Assembly (NCBI GenBank): GCA_030608125.1
Contig: JAUWEU010000039.1
Coordinates: forward strand, 1 to 6,985
From: Dehalococcoidia bacterium
GTDB lineage: Bacteria > Chloroflexota > Dehalococcoidia > Dehalococcoidales > W498
Direction: 5' to 3'
DNA length: 6,985 bases
Shown here: piece by piece, positions 1 through 6,985 of the stretch
How the letters are laid out: each line of letters opens with the position of its first letter
Position numbering within the stretch: the stretch's first letter is position 1
Translations under genes and position numbers: made by a program
The notes under the pieces: model-generated
What the model was told of the DNA's origin: nothing
Databases searched by the model: none
Seen by the model: the letters and a program-made list of their open reading frames with translations, nothing else

Positions 1-213
1 GCTGAGGTTACCACTGCCATTCCCCTTGATGATGAAGATAGGCTAAGGTTAGCCCAGCGTCTTACCACCATAGTCGGTAAGCCGGTAGTGCTTAAACCCA
101 AAGTAGATTCTAGCTTAATCGGCGGGATTATAATTAGAATAGGTGATAAGCTTATTGATGGGAGCATCCGCAGCAAATTAGAGGCTCTAAGGAATGAGTT
201 GGTAAGGAGGTAG
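1..213 (+). CDS. atpH: ATP synthase F1 delta subunit, C-terminal fragment (5' end outside window)
   Basis: This is the last 70 codons of an open frame that enters from the left edge and stops at TAG 211-213. Delta (OSCP in mitochondria) joins the top of the alpha3beta3 head to the peripheral b stalk. The fragment holds the typical C-terminal delta signature: 'GKPVVLKPKVDSSLIGG' followed by 'IIIRIGDKLIDGS' and a short basic end (NELVRR), matching the E. coli arrangement 'GVIIRAGDMVIDGSVRGRL'. Its position five bases before atpA agrees with the usual operon order. A separate delta gene or a b-delta fusion would look the same at this end, and the window cannot tell which it is. Family assignment is secure; only the N-terminal extent is unknown. 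Confidence 0.93.
   Translation, partial: AEVTTAIPLDDEDRLRLAQRLTTIVGKPVVLKPKVDSSLIGGIIIRIGDKLIDGSIRSKLEALRNELVRR
204..210 (+). promoter_or_regulatory. Shine-Dalgarno site of atpA, inside the end of atpH
   Basis: AAGGAGG lies eight bases before the GTG at 219. It is embedded in the last sense codons of atpH (Val-Arg-Arg). It is a full-strength site, supports the GTG as the true atpA start, and suggests that translation of the two genes is coupled. Confidence 0.85.
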
Positions 214-218
214 TTTAA

Positions 219-1730
219 GTGACAACTAGAGGGCAAGATATTGTTTCTGTCTTAAGGCAGCAGATTGAGCAATTTGGTAAGGCAGTAACCATGGTGGATG
301 TGGGCACGGTAATTGAGGTTGGTGATGGTATGGCTAGAATTCACGGGCTAGGGGCAGCTAAGTATAATGAGCTACTTCAGTTTCCTAATCAGATTATGGG
401 GATTGCCATGAACCTGGAGGAAGATACTGTGGCTGCCATTATTCTTGGCGACTACACTGAGATTAAGGAGGGGGATGAGGTGTGGTGCACAGGTCGGATT
501 GCTGAAGTGCCCGTAGGTGAAGCCCTTATTGGGCGGGTGGTTAATCCCCAAGGAAGACCCCTAGACGGTAAAGGCACGATTAAGACTGATAAGACTCGAC
601 CTATGGAGCGTGTTGCCCCCAATGTTACGTTGCGTAAGCCAGTAGATACCCCGGTGCAAACCGGGATTAAGGCTATAGATAGTATGATTCCTTTAGGGCG
701 GGGACAGAGGGAACTTATTATTGGTGACCGGTCAACAGGGAAGACAGCTATTGCTCTTGATACCATTATCAATCAAAAAGGCGGTGATTTAACCTGCATC
801 TATGTTGCCATTGGGCAGAAAACATCCAAGGTGGCGCGAGTGGTAGCTGATTTAGAAAGCTACGGAGCTATGGAGCATACTATTGTAGTTGCTGCTGATG
901 CTTCTGATTCGGTTGCCTTACAATATCTTGCCCCTTATGCCGGTTGTGCTATGGGCGAGGAGTTTATGGAGCAGGGAAGGGATGCCTTAGTTATCTATGA
1001 TGACCTTTCCAAGCATGCCTGGGCTTATCGGCAACTTTCGTTATTGCTGCGTCGTCCGCCAGGGCGGGAAGCTTACCCGGGTGATGTTTTTTACTTACAT
1101 AGTCGCTTACTTGAGAGGGCAGCCAAGTATGCCCCTGAATATGGTGGTGGTTCGCTTACTGCTCTACCTATTATTGAAACTCAGGCTGGTGATGTAGCTG
1201 CCTATATCCCAACTAATGTTATCTCTATTACTGATGGTCAGATTTATGTAGAAACAGACCTGTTTAATGCTGGTATCAGACCAGCATTGAATGTTGGCTT
1301 ATCAGTATCTCGGGTGGGAAGCGCCGCCCAAACTAAGGCAATGAAGCAAGTGGCGGGTAGACTCAGGTTGGAGCTGGCTCAATACCGGGAGCTGGCTGCC
1401 TTTGCTCAATTTGGCACTACCGAGCTGGATAAGTCAACCAGAGCTCAGCTTGAGCGTGGTCAGCGACTTACTGAAATCTTAAAGCAACTTCAGTATGTCC
1501 CTATGCCAGTGGAAAAACAGGTTATGATTCTGTATGCAGCTATTAACGGTTATCTTGATGATGTAGCTGTAGATAAAGCTACTGCCTTTGAAACTAATTT
1601 CCATAGGTTTATGGAGGCAAATCACCCTGAAATAGGTGAGGCTATTGCCAGGGAAAAGGAGATTACGGCTGAGACTGAAGAGGCTTTAAAGGCAGCTATT
1701 ACCGAGTTTAAACAAGGTATGACATTTTAG
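219..1730 (+). CDS. atpA: ATP synthase F1 alpha subunit
   Basis: Alpha forms the three non-catalytic nucleotide sites of the F1 head and supplies the arginine finger to the catalytic sites on beta. The 503-residue product has the family's normal length and layout. An N-terminal beta-barrel (about 25-95, '[17 protein letters not shown]') is followed by the nucleotide domain. That domain has a P-loop GDRSTGKT at 169-176, a Walker B strand LVIYDD at 257-262, the block '[19 protein letters not shown]', and the arginine finger R365 in [12 protein letters not shown]-terminal helical domain follows ('[13 protein letters not shown]' onward). The start is GTG 219, chosen for its strong Shine-Dalgarno site and because '[12 protein letters not shown]' aligns with the usual N-terminus. 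The oddity is serine at P-loop position 172, where glutamine is usual (GDRQTGKT). All other key residues are present, so the protein should be functional. Confidence 0.98.
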   Translation: MTTRGQDIVSVLRQQIEQFGKAVTMVDVGTVIEVGDGMARIHGLGAAKYNELLQFPNQIMGIAMNLEEDTVAAIILGDYTEIKEGDEVWCTGRIAEVPVGEALIGRVVNPQGRPLDGKGTIKTDKTRPMERVAPNVTLRKPVDTPVQTGIKAIDSMIPLGRGQRELIIGDRSTGKTAIALDTIINQKGGDLTCIYVAIGQKTSKVARVVADLESYGAMEHTIVVAADASDSVALQYLAPYAGCAMGEEFMEQGRDALVIYDDLSKHAWAYRQLSLLLRRPPGREAYPGDVFYLHSRLLERAAKYAPEYGGGSLTALPIIETQAGDVAAYIPTNVISITDGQIYVETDLFNAGIRPALNVGLSVSRVGSAAQTKAMKQVAGRLRLELAQYRELAAFAQFGTTELDKSTRAQLERGQRLTEILKQLQYVPMPVEKQVMILYAAINGYLDDVAVDKATAFETNFHRFMEANHPEIGEAIAREKEITAETEEALKAAITEFKQGMTF

Positions 1731-1739
1731 GATTAATAA

Positions 1740-2597
1740 ATGGCTGATATTCGCTTAATTCGCCGCCGAATACGTGGTATTCAGAGCACAGCCAAGATTA
1801 CCAGGGCTATGGAGATGATAGCCACCTCAAAGATGAGGCGGGCGCAGGAGCGAGGCTTGGCGGGGCGACCCTATTCAGAGAAGATATATCAAGTGATAGC
1901 CGACCTAGCTGCTATACCTCAGGAAGGTAGGCTGGCGCATCCCTTGCTACAACGCCGACCAGTGACCAAAATTGGTGTAGTGCATATCACCCCTGACCGT
2001 GGTTTGTGTGGCGGGCTTCATGCTAATATTAATCGGAAGACAGCAAGCTTCATCCTGGAGCAAACTGTGCCGATTACCCTCATTATTGTTGGTCGCAAGG
2101 GGATTGATTTTATGAGACGGCATGGTCGGGATATTCGGGCTGAGTTTACCCGGCTTGGTGACCAACCAAGTTTACTTGATACCTTACCCATATCCCGCAT
2201 TATTGTTGATGATTACACTAATGGTGTTATAGACTTGGTCTATTTAGTCTATGCTCAATTTATTTCCACAATGCTCCAGAGACCAATTTTGCAGCAGATA
2301 CTTCCGGTTGAGCCGGCAGCTATACCCGCAGCGCAGAATGTGGACTATATATATGAACCAAGCCCTGATGTGGTGTTAGGTGAGCTTTTACCACGATTTG
2401 TAGAGATGCAGGTATACCATGCTATTCTGCAGTCTATTGCCAGTGAGCAGTCAGCCAGAATGGTGGCGATGCGAAATGCTACTGATAATGCAAACGAACT
2501 CATTGAAGATTTAACCCTGATGTATAATAAAGCCAGACAAGAGGCAATTACCAAAGAACTTCTTGATATTACCGGCGGCGCTGCGGCTCTGGCTTAG
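1740..2597 (+). CDS. atpG: ATP synthase F1 gamma subunit
   Basis: Gamma is the rotating central shaft of F1 and couples proton or sodium flow through the c-ring to changes in beta. The 285-residue product is normal for bacteria. The N-terminal helix 'IRRRIRGIQSTAKITRAMEM' (residues 7-26) and the C-terminal helix with 'ATDNANELIEDL' and YNKARQEAIT form the coiled-coil shaft. The Rossmann-like middle domain carries DRGLCGGL at 86-93. The ATG lies nine bases after the atpA stop. Its Shine-Dalgarno site is only a short AGGA (1729-1732) that overlaps that stop, which suggests translation coupled to atpA. The middle of the protein (about 140-215) is less conserved to my eye, as is usual for gamma. 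Confidence 0.97.
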   Translation: MADIRLIRRRIRGIQSTAKITRAMEMIATSKMRRAQERGLAGRPYSEKIYQVIADLAAIPQEGRLAHPLLQRRPVTKIGVVHITPDRGLCGGLHANINRKTASFILEQTVPITLIIVGRKGIDFMRRHGRDIRAEFTRLGDQPSLLDTLPISRIIVDDYTNGVIDLVYLVYAQFISTMLQRPILQQILPVEPAAIPAAQNVDYIYEPSPDVVLGELLPRFVEMQVYHAILQSIASEQSARMVAMRNATDNANELIEDLTLMYNKARQEAITKELLDITGGAAALA

Positions 2598-4004
<1,407 letters not shown>

Positions 4005-4015
4005 GTGGTAAGTTA

Positions 4016-4444
4016 GTGTCTAGTATAAGGCTTGATATTGTTACTGCTGAAGGGGTGGTTTATTCAGAGGAGGTGGATGTGGTCGTTGCCCCAGGTATTG
4101 AAGGTCAACTGGGAATCTTGCCCCATCATGCCCCGTTGATGACTACCTTGCAGGTAGGTGAGCTGCGGGTAAGGAAGGGTGGGGAGGAATTCTCCCTAGC
4201 CATTTCTGGTGGCTTTCTTGAGGTGCGTCCTGATAGGGTTATTGTCCTGGCTGATGCTGCTGAAAGGTCTGAGGAGATTGATATAGCTCGGGCTGAAGAG
4301 GCAAAGCGCCGAGCCCAGGAGCAACTTAGTCGTCATCCACCTGCGGTTGATGCAGCTCGGGCTGAGGCAGCACTACGACGCTCGCTTGGCCGCCTTAAGG
4401 TGGCAGAGAAAAGGAGAAAGAGAAAGCCCGGTATCTCAGCTTAA
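4016..4444 (+). CDS. atpC: ATP synthase F1 epsilon subunit
   Basis: Epsilon sits at the foot of gamma on the c-ring, and its C-terminal helices can inhibit ATP hydrolysis. The 142-residue product has the complete two-domain form. The N-terminal beta-sandwich (about 1-84) has '[19 protein letters not shown]' at 32-50 and the 'AISGGFLEV' strand. The C-terminal helical hairpin (about 87-135) ends in a strongly basic tail (EKRRKRK). IDIARA at 88-93 matches the I(L)DxxRA ATP-binding signature known from Bacillus epsilon. The start is GTG 4016, 11 bases after atpD, with a modest AGGTGG (4003-4008) as ribosome site. '[17 protein letters not shown]' directly after it fits the family N-terminus. It is the last gene of the operon, and its stop overlaps that of rimM on the other strand. 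Confidence 0.96.
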   Translation: MSSIRLDIVTAEGVVYSEEVDVVVAPGIEGQLGILPHHAPLMTTLQVGELRVRKGGEEFSLAISGGFLEVRPDRVIVLADAAERSEEIDIARAEEAKRRAQEQLSRHPPAVDAARAEAALRRSLGRLKVAEKRRKRKPGISA

Positions 4445-4965
4445 CTGGACTTTTGATTTAAGCTCAGTAATCCATCAATAGCTTCTATAACCAGGCGTCT
4501 ATTATCAAGGTCAATAGATTTTACTACATCCTCAATGGCAGGAATAAGGAGCTCTCCTTTAGGGCTGCTGATTATATAGGTATCATTACTGGCTGCGGCT
4601 AAAATTTCGGTGATATTTCCTAATAGTTCACCCTGGGTTGTCCATACCTCTAGCCCGATGAGTTGAAAATGATAGTATTGCCCTTCAGACAGAGGCTTAA
4701 GTTGGCTACGGTGTATTTCTACAGGTTGCCCCTTAAGCTTTTGAGCTTGTTCAATGCTATCAATGGTGTTAAGCTTGATAATTGCCTTCCCCTTATGCCA
4801 CTCAGTGCCGTCAATAGTCATGGGCTGATGCTTAATGTAAACCTTGGAACAAGGGGCGAAGCGATGGGGGAAATCGGTTTCTACCTCTACCTTTAGCTTA
4901 CCCTTAACCCCCCAAGGAGCTAGAATTTTACCAATGGTTATAAATTCCGGCTCGGATAATTTCAT
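4441..4965 (-). CDS. rimM: Ribosome maturation factor RimM
   Basis: RimM binds S19 in the 30S head and helps late maturation of 16S rRNA. The 174-residue product has both family domains. The N-terminal RimM barrel has '[18 protein letters not shown]' (9-26) and TDFPHRF (30-36). The PRC-barrel runs from about 97 to 168, with [11 protein letters not shown], then SNDTYII, '[18 protein letters not shown]' and a final DGLLSL. Glutamine stands in the YYxxDLIGL motif where aspartate is usual. ATG 4965 is chosen because homology begins a few residues later. The Shine-Dalgarno match before it is poor (only a TTGGG touching the start), so translation probably depends on khpA, 30 bases upstream. It is the last gene of the rpsP operon. 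Confidence 0.95.
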   Translation of the reverse strand: MKLSEPEFITIGKILAPWGVKGKLKVEVETDFPHRFAPCSKVYIKHQPMTIDGTEWHKGKAIIKLNTIDSIEQAQKLKGQPVEIHRSQLKPLSEGQYYHFQLIGLEVWTTQGELLGNITEILAAASNDTYIISSPKGELLIPAIEDVVKSIDLDNRRLVIEAIDGLLSLNQKSS

Positions 4966-4995
4966 CCCAATTCTGGGTGGCTCAGCGAGTTATTT

Positions 4996-5223
4996 TTAGA
5001 TAATCTCTAGGGTAGCTCTGGTGCCTTGCTTAGCTGCTTTTACCCTGAGTAAAGTGCGCATGGCTTCAGCCACTCGCCCTTGCTTGCCAATAACTCTCCC
5101 CTTATCCTCTTCAGCAACTTGCAACTTAAGCGTTACGCCTTCGTCAGTAGTTTCCTCAGTAACCACCACCTCGTCAGGTAAATTGACAATTGATTTAGCG
5201 ATGTATTCTACTATTTCTTTCAT
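4996..5223 (-). CDS. khpA: KhpA-type small KH-domain RNA-binding protein
   Basis: The 75-residue protein is essentially a single KH domain with the RNA-gripping GxxG loop as GKQG at 46-49 ('[18 protein letters not shown]'). It is preceded by an N-terminal helix ([11 protein letters not shown]) and the first strands. KhpA proteins bind many RNAs, in several bacteria as a partner of KhpB/Jag, and affect cell division and envelope growth. The place between rpsP and rimM is the classical one for this family. The ATG overlaps the rpsP stop as ATGA (5223-5220). AAGGAG at 5229-5234 lies five bases before the start, inside the end of rpsP, so the two are almost certainly co-translated. Confidence 0.95.
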   Translation of the reverse strand: MKEIVEYIAKSIVNLPDEVVVTEETTDEGVTLKLQVAEEDKGRVIGKQGRVAEAMRTLLRVKAAKQGTRATLEII

Positions 5224-5489
5224 GTTTTCTCCTTGGTTGCTTTGAACTTTTCCATAATGCCTAGCTTTGATAATAATCTGGCAGCAGTAGCTGTCGGCTG
5301 AGCTCCTTGCCTGAGCCAGTTTATTGCTTTTTCTTCATCTATAACTACTGTTTCCGGGTCGGTTAAGGGATTATAGTGTCCTATAGTAGCAATGAACGCC
5401 CCATCACGGGGGGCTCGAGCATCGGCTGCTACAACTCGATAACTCGGTCTTTTTTTAGTACCTACCCGCCGTAACCTAATCTTTACCAA
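5220..5489 (-). CDS. rpsP: 30S ribosomal protein S16 (TTG start)
   Basis: S16 is a primary assembly protein of the 30S subunit. Read from TTG 5489-5487 the product is 89 residues and begins [10 protein letters not shown], exactly the family start. It continues with [19 protein letters not shown] (12-30), '[11 protein letters not shown]' and '[19 protein letters not shown]' (55-73). The frame stays open up to another TTG at 5555, which would give 111 residues. The extra 22 residues have no S16 counterpart, and that upstream TTG is the start of the -35 hexamer, so it cannot be on the mRNA. AAGGGG at 5499-5504 provides a ribosome site nine bases before the chosen start. It is the first gene of the rpsP-khpA-rimM operon. 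Confidence 0.95.
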   Translation of the reverse strand: MVKIRLRRVGTKKRPSYRVVAADARAPRDGAFIATIGHYNPLTDPETVVIDEEKAINWLRQGAQPTATAARLLSKLGIMEKFKATKEKT

Positions 5490-5498
5490 TCTTACTAG

Positions 5499-5504
5499 CC
5501 CCTT
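5499..5504 (-). promoter_or_regulatory. Shine-Dalgarno site of rpsP
   Basis: On the minus strand AAGGGG is followed by nine bases and then TTG 5489. It is an imperfect but usable site and supports the short (89-residue) form of S16. Confidence 0.6.
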
Positions 5505-5525
5505 TTTAATCTGAGTATTTAGGCT

Positions 5526-5555
5526 ATTATGCGCTATAATTATATGACTTGTCAA
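5526..5555 (-). promoter_or_regulatory. Sigma-70/sigma-A type promoter of rpsP-khpA-rimM
   Basis: Reading the minus strand, a perfect -35 box TTGACA (5555-5550) is followed by an 18-base spacer (5549-5532) and a -10 box CATAAT (5531-5526, five of six consensus bases). Transcription would begin near 5519, leaving a leader of about 30 bases before the rpsP TTG. That is room for a ribosome site but not for a structured regulatory leader. The promoter lies between marC-family gene and rpsP, so the ribosomal operon need not depend on the upstream gene. Confidence 0.8.
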
Positions 5556-5587
5556 TGGTGGCTGGTATCCAGGAGTTTTTTAGGCTC

Positions 5588-6196
5588 TCACATCAGGATT
5601 TCAGTAAGACCTTGGCGAATCATCATCACTGCTATAGCTGCTAGGAGTAGACTGGCTATTTGAGACGATGCCCGAAGTCCCTGCTCCCGCAACAGGCGAA
5701 CTACCCTGTTTGCCTGGGCAAAGACAAGCCAGGCAAATGCCAGATTGAGCACGAAAGCAAGTATTACCGCGGGAACAAAATGCTTCTGGGTGAGAAGGAG
5801 TAATGTGGTCAGAACTGCCGGTCCCACCACTAGGGGTGTACCTATGGGTACCACCCCAATCATATCTTTGGAAACGCTTGGTTGAAACTCCACAAATTTG
5901 CCGGTTATCAAATGCCTGATAGATAACACCAGCAGAATCAGTCCACCAGCTACTAAAAAGTCGCCAATGGCAATGCCAAGGACAAAAAATATACCTTTTC
6001 CAATCCCGATAAATACCAAGCCCAGTGCGAAAGCAGTGAGCATGGCATAGCGAATTGTCCTGGGTCGTTCTGCAGGGTTCATATCCTGAGTCAAGGATAA
6101 AATGAAGGGCAGAATGCCGATAGCATCAACAGCTACAAAAAGGGGAATAAAACTTAACCCGACATCTTTAAAAAAGGTGATAATCGCCTCAATCAT
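5588..6196 (-). CDS. MarC-family integral membrane protein
   Basis: The product is a 202-residue, very hydrophobic protein with six likely transmembrane helices, at about 8-34, 49-70, 72-94, 112-135, 139-162 and 177-197. It has the MarC (UPF0056) signatures: 'LFVAVDAIGILPFIL' in helix 1, where most members have VDPIG, and 'VPIGTPLVVGPAVLTT' (116-131), like the PLAxPLxxGPG stretch. The charged loop 'TQDMNPAERPRTIRY' between helices 1 and 2 is also typical. Its molecular role is unknown; the old link of MarC to antibiotic resistance was not upheld. The start is fixed, because an in-frame TAA lies directly before ATG 6196. The ribosome site is weak. The gene ends 32 bases before the rpsP promoter, with no clear terminator between them. 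Confidence 0.92.
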   Translation of the reverse strand: MIEAIITFFKDVGLSFIPLFVAVDAIGILPFILSLTQDMNPAERPRTIRYAMLTAFALGLVFIGIGKGIFFVLGIAIGDFLVAGGLILLVLSIRHLITGKFVEFQPSVSKDMIGVVPIGTPLVVGPAVLTTLLLLTQKHFVPAVILAFVLNLAFAWLVFAQANRVVRLLREQGLRASSQIASLLLAAIAVMMIRQGLTEILM

Positions 6197-6412
6197 TTAC
6201 AATCGCCTGAAAACTCTCTTCCTGTCCCTCCGTTACATACAATTTTGTAGCTTAGATTACCTTCACCCGCACAGACAACTCACTACAATGCTTATACTTT
6301 CAGTGGCTTCATCAATAACAGAGGACGATGAACTTGTCTCTGTCGTGTCATTGCCTTAACTCGCTCCGATTAGTCTTAGCGCCCTAGGACCTTCCAGGCC
6401 CCATCCTTAGCC
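6197..6412. other. Intergenic stretch without a convincing gene
   Basis: These 216 bases separate the lipoprotein stop from the MarC-family start on the minus strand. I find no protein with family resemblance and no tRNA or rRNA. Two weak signals are present on the minus strand. The first is a hairpin GGGCCT-GGA-AGGTCC at 6401-6387 (one G-U pair), just after the lipoprotein gene and without a following T run. The second is a TATAAG (6296-6291) that could be a -10 box for the MarC-family gene but has only a poor -35 match. The start of the MarC-family transcript therefore stays undefined. Confidence 0.6.
6291..6296 (-). promoter_or_regulatory. Possible -10 element upstream of the MarC-family gene
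   Basis: TATAAG on the minus strand matches five of six bases of the -10 consensus and lies about 95 bases before ATG 6196. The only candidate -35 at a suitable distance is TTATTG, a poor match, so this is a tentative call. Confidence 0.22.
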
Positions 6413-6985
6413 TCAGCCGGGTTTTATCACCTCGACTTCTAGCTCCTCACTCACTTCACCGCCCCTACCATCGGCTACGGTAACCGTAATAATATAGGTC
6501 CCGCAAGCGTTAGGTGTTGTCCAGGCAACAGTAGAGCCTTGCCCAGAGATATTTCCTCTGTTTGCTGACCACAAGTAGCTAAGTTCATCTTCATCCAGGT
6601 CAGAAGCAACACACTCGATAGTACTGGTCTTACCTTGTCTTACCGGCGATGGCTCAGCGGCCAAACTCTCAATAACCGGGGCGTGATTCACTATTACGTC
6701 TATGGTCAGTTGCATTGTCGCCTCACCACCTCTACCATCGGTAACTTTAACCGTGATGGTATAAGCACCAACTTCCTCAGGAGCAACCCAAGTGACAACA
6801 GCCCCTTCCCCAGAAATATCCCCTTCACTAGCTGACCAAGTATAGCTTAGTTCATCCTCATCCGGGTCTGAGGCAACACACCTAACCTGACAGTCACCAG
6901 AAGGATTAACCTGTTCTTCATCGGCTGTAAGGCTAGAGATAACTGGCGGTTGATTAGCTGGGGCACAGCCACTAATAAGAAGGAT
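6413..6985 (-). CDS. Lipoprotein with two tandem PKD/Ig-like domains (5' end outside window)
   Basis: The visible 190 residues begin with the end of a lipoprotein signal peptide, ILLISGC. ISGC fits the lipobox, and C7 of the fragment would be lipidated, so only the first part of the signal peptide is missing. After the short linker APANQPP come two PKD/cadherin-like beta-sandwich repeats (fragment residues 15-98 and 104-187). Each holds 'CVASD.DEDELSY.WSA', a glycine-rich turn (ISGxG), V.W..P, and the closing 'Y.ITV.V.DGRGGE'. The protein stops three residues after repeat 2, so it is only a surface-anchored tandem of binding or spacer modules with no enzymatic domain. The frame continues unbroken above the internal Met codon at 6715; starting there would cut off repeat 1 and the lipobox. 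The specific partner is unknown. The acidic DxDEDE cluster could bind calcium, as in related folds; that is inference. Confidence 0.85.
   Translation of the reverse strand: MLLISGCAPANQPPVISSLTADEEQVNPSGDCQVRCVASDPDEDELSYTWSASEGDISGEGAVVTWVAPEEVGAYTITVKVTDGRGGEATMQLTIDVIVNHAPVIESLAAEPSPVRQGKTSTIECVASDLDEDELSYLWSANRGNISGQGSTVAWTTPNACGTYIITVTVADGRGGEVSEELEVEVIKPG
6425..6676 (-). repeat. PKD/Ig-like repeat 2 of the lipoprotein gene
   Basis: Second copy, fragment residues 104-187. It differs from copy 1 mainly in the first strand (the SPVRQGKTST stretch) and in having a cysteine (C161) in the P-N-A-C-G turn, where copy 1 has P-E-E-V-G. C125 in the ECVAS strand is shared with C36 of copy 1. Confidence 0.8.
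6692..6943 (-). repeat. PKD/Ig-like repeat 1 of the lipoprotein gene
   Basis: First copy of a tandem domain, fragment residues 15-98 (PVISSL neighbourhood to DVI). It aligns with copy 2 without gaps at an offset of exactly 89 codons (267 bases), with 43 of 83 residues identical by hand count. DNA similarity is also visible, for example around 6842-6879, where the matching stretch in copy 2 (6575-6612) differs at only a few bases. Confidence 0.8.

Noticed and set aside
452..772. Minus-strand open frame of 106 codons inside atpA
   Set aside because: It is antisense to the highly conserved alpha P-loop region and has no homology features. The other opposite-strand or shifted frames inside atpA, atpG, atpD, rimM and khpA were left out for the same reason.
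5553..5555. TTG 5555 as start of rpsP (111 residues)
   Set aside because: It is part of the -35 box, and the extra residues lack any S16 similarity. TTG 5489 gives the canonical N-terminus.
5564..5574. CTGG-ATA-CCAG inverted repeat between the MarC-family gene and the rpsP promoter as terminator or operator
   Set aside because: The stem is only four base pairs with a three-base loop and no T run after it; this is within chance expectation.
6102..6359. Plus-strand open frame of 85 codons over the MarC-family start and the intergenic stretch
   Set aside because: Its first third is the antisense of the MarC-family gene, there is no convincing ribosome site, and the translation shows no family resemblance or domain.
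6387..6401. Hairpin after the lipoprotein gene as an intrinsic terminator
   Set aside because: The stem is short (six pairs with one G-U) and no T run follows on the minus strand, so it is mentioned only within the intergenic entry.
6713..6715. ATG 6715 as the start of a separate 100-residue protein
   Set aside because: The same frame is open to the window edge and encodes a first, homologous repeat and a lipobox, so this Met is internal.

Overview
The window is a housekeeping region of a bacterial chromosome. The plus strand (1-4444) carries the downstream part of an F-type ATP synthase operon in the order atpH (3' end only), atpA, atpG, atpD, atpC, which encode delta, alpha, gamma, beta and epsilon. 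Gaps are 5-15 bases and I see no internal promoter or terminator, so this is one transcription unit that begins before the window. Together the genes encode the F1 catalytic head, the central stalk and the connector to the membrane sector. The membrane genes (a, c, b) would lie further upstream.

The minus strand (5555-4441) carries a compact translation operon, rpsP-khpA-rimM: ribosomal protein S16, a small KH RNA-binding protein and the 30S maturation factor RimM. A near-consensus sigma-70 type promoter (TTGACA, 18-base spacer, CATAAT) sits directly before rpsP. It shows that S16 starts at an internal TTG (5489) and not at the first start-like codon of the open frame (5555), because that codon is itself the -35 box. 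The operon meets the ATP synthase operon head-on, and atpC and rimM share a TTAA that holds both stop codons. The trmD and rplS genes that often follow rimM are absent here.

Upstream on the same minus strand are a MarC-family six-helix membrane protein (6196-5588) and, after about 216 bases without a convincing gene, the nearly complete 3' part of a small lipoprotein gene (6985-6413). The lipoprotein has a lipobox cysteine followed by two tandem PKD/Ig-like beta-sandwich repeats of exactly 89 residues, and ends right after the second.

Source organism (inference): the alpha, beta and RimM sequences and the lipoprotein of 'NQPPVISSL...DPDEDELSY.W' style resemble those I associate with Chloroflexota, class Dehalococcoidia. 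The spread of GTG and TTG starts and the moderate base composition fit, but I cannot confirm this without a search. I do not see a new defence, mobile or otherwise exotic system. The points most worth a second look are substitutions at highly conserved nucleotide-site and catch-loop positions of alpha and beta, an ATP-sensing signature in epsilon, the rpsP promoter/start arrangement, and the duplicated lipoprotein domain.
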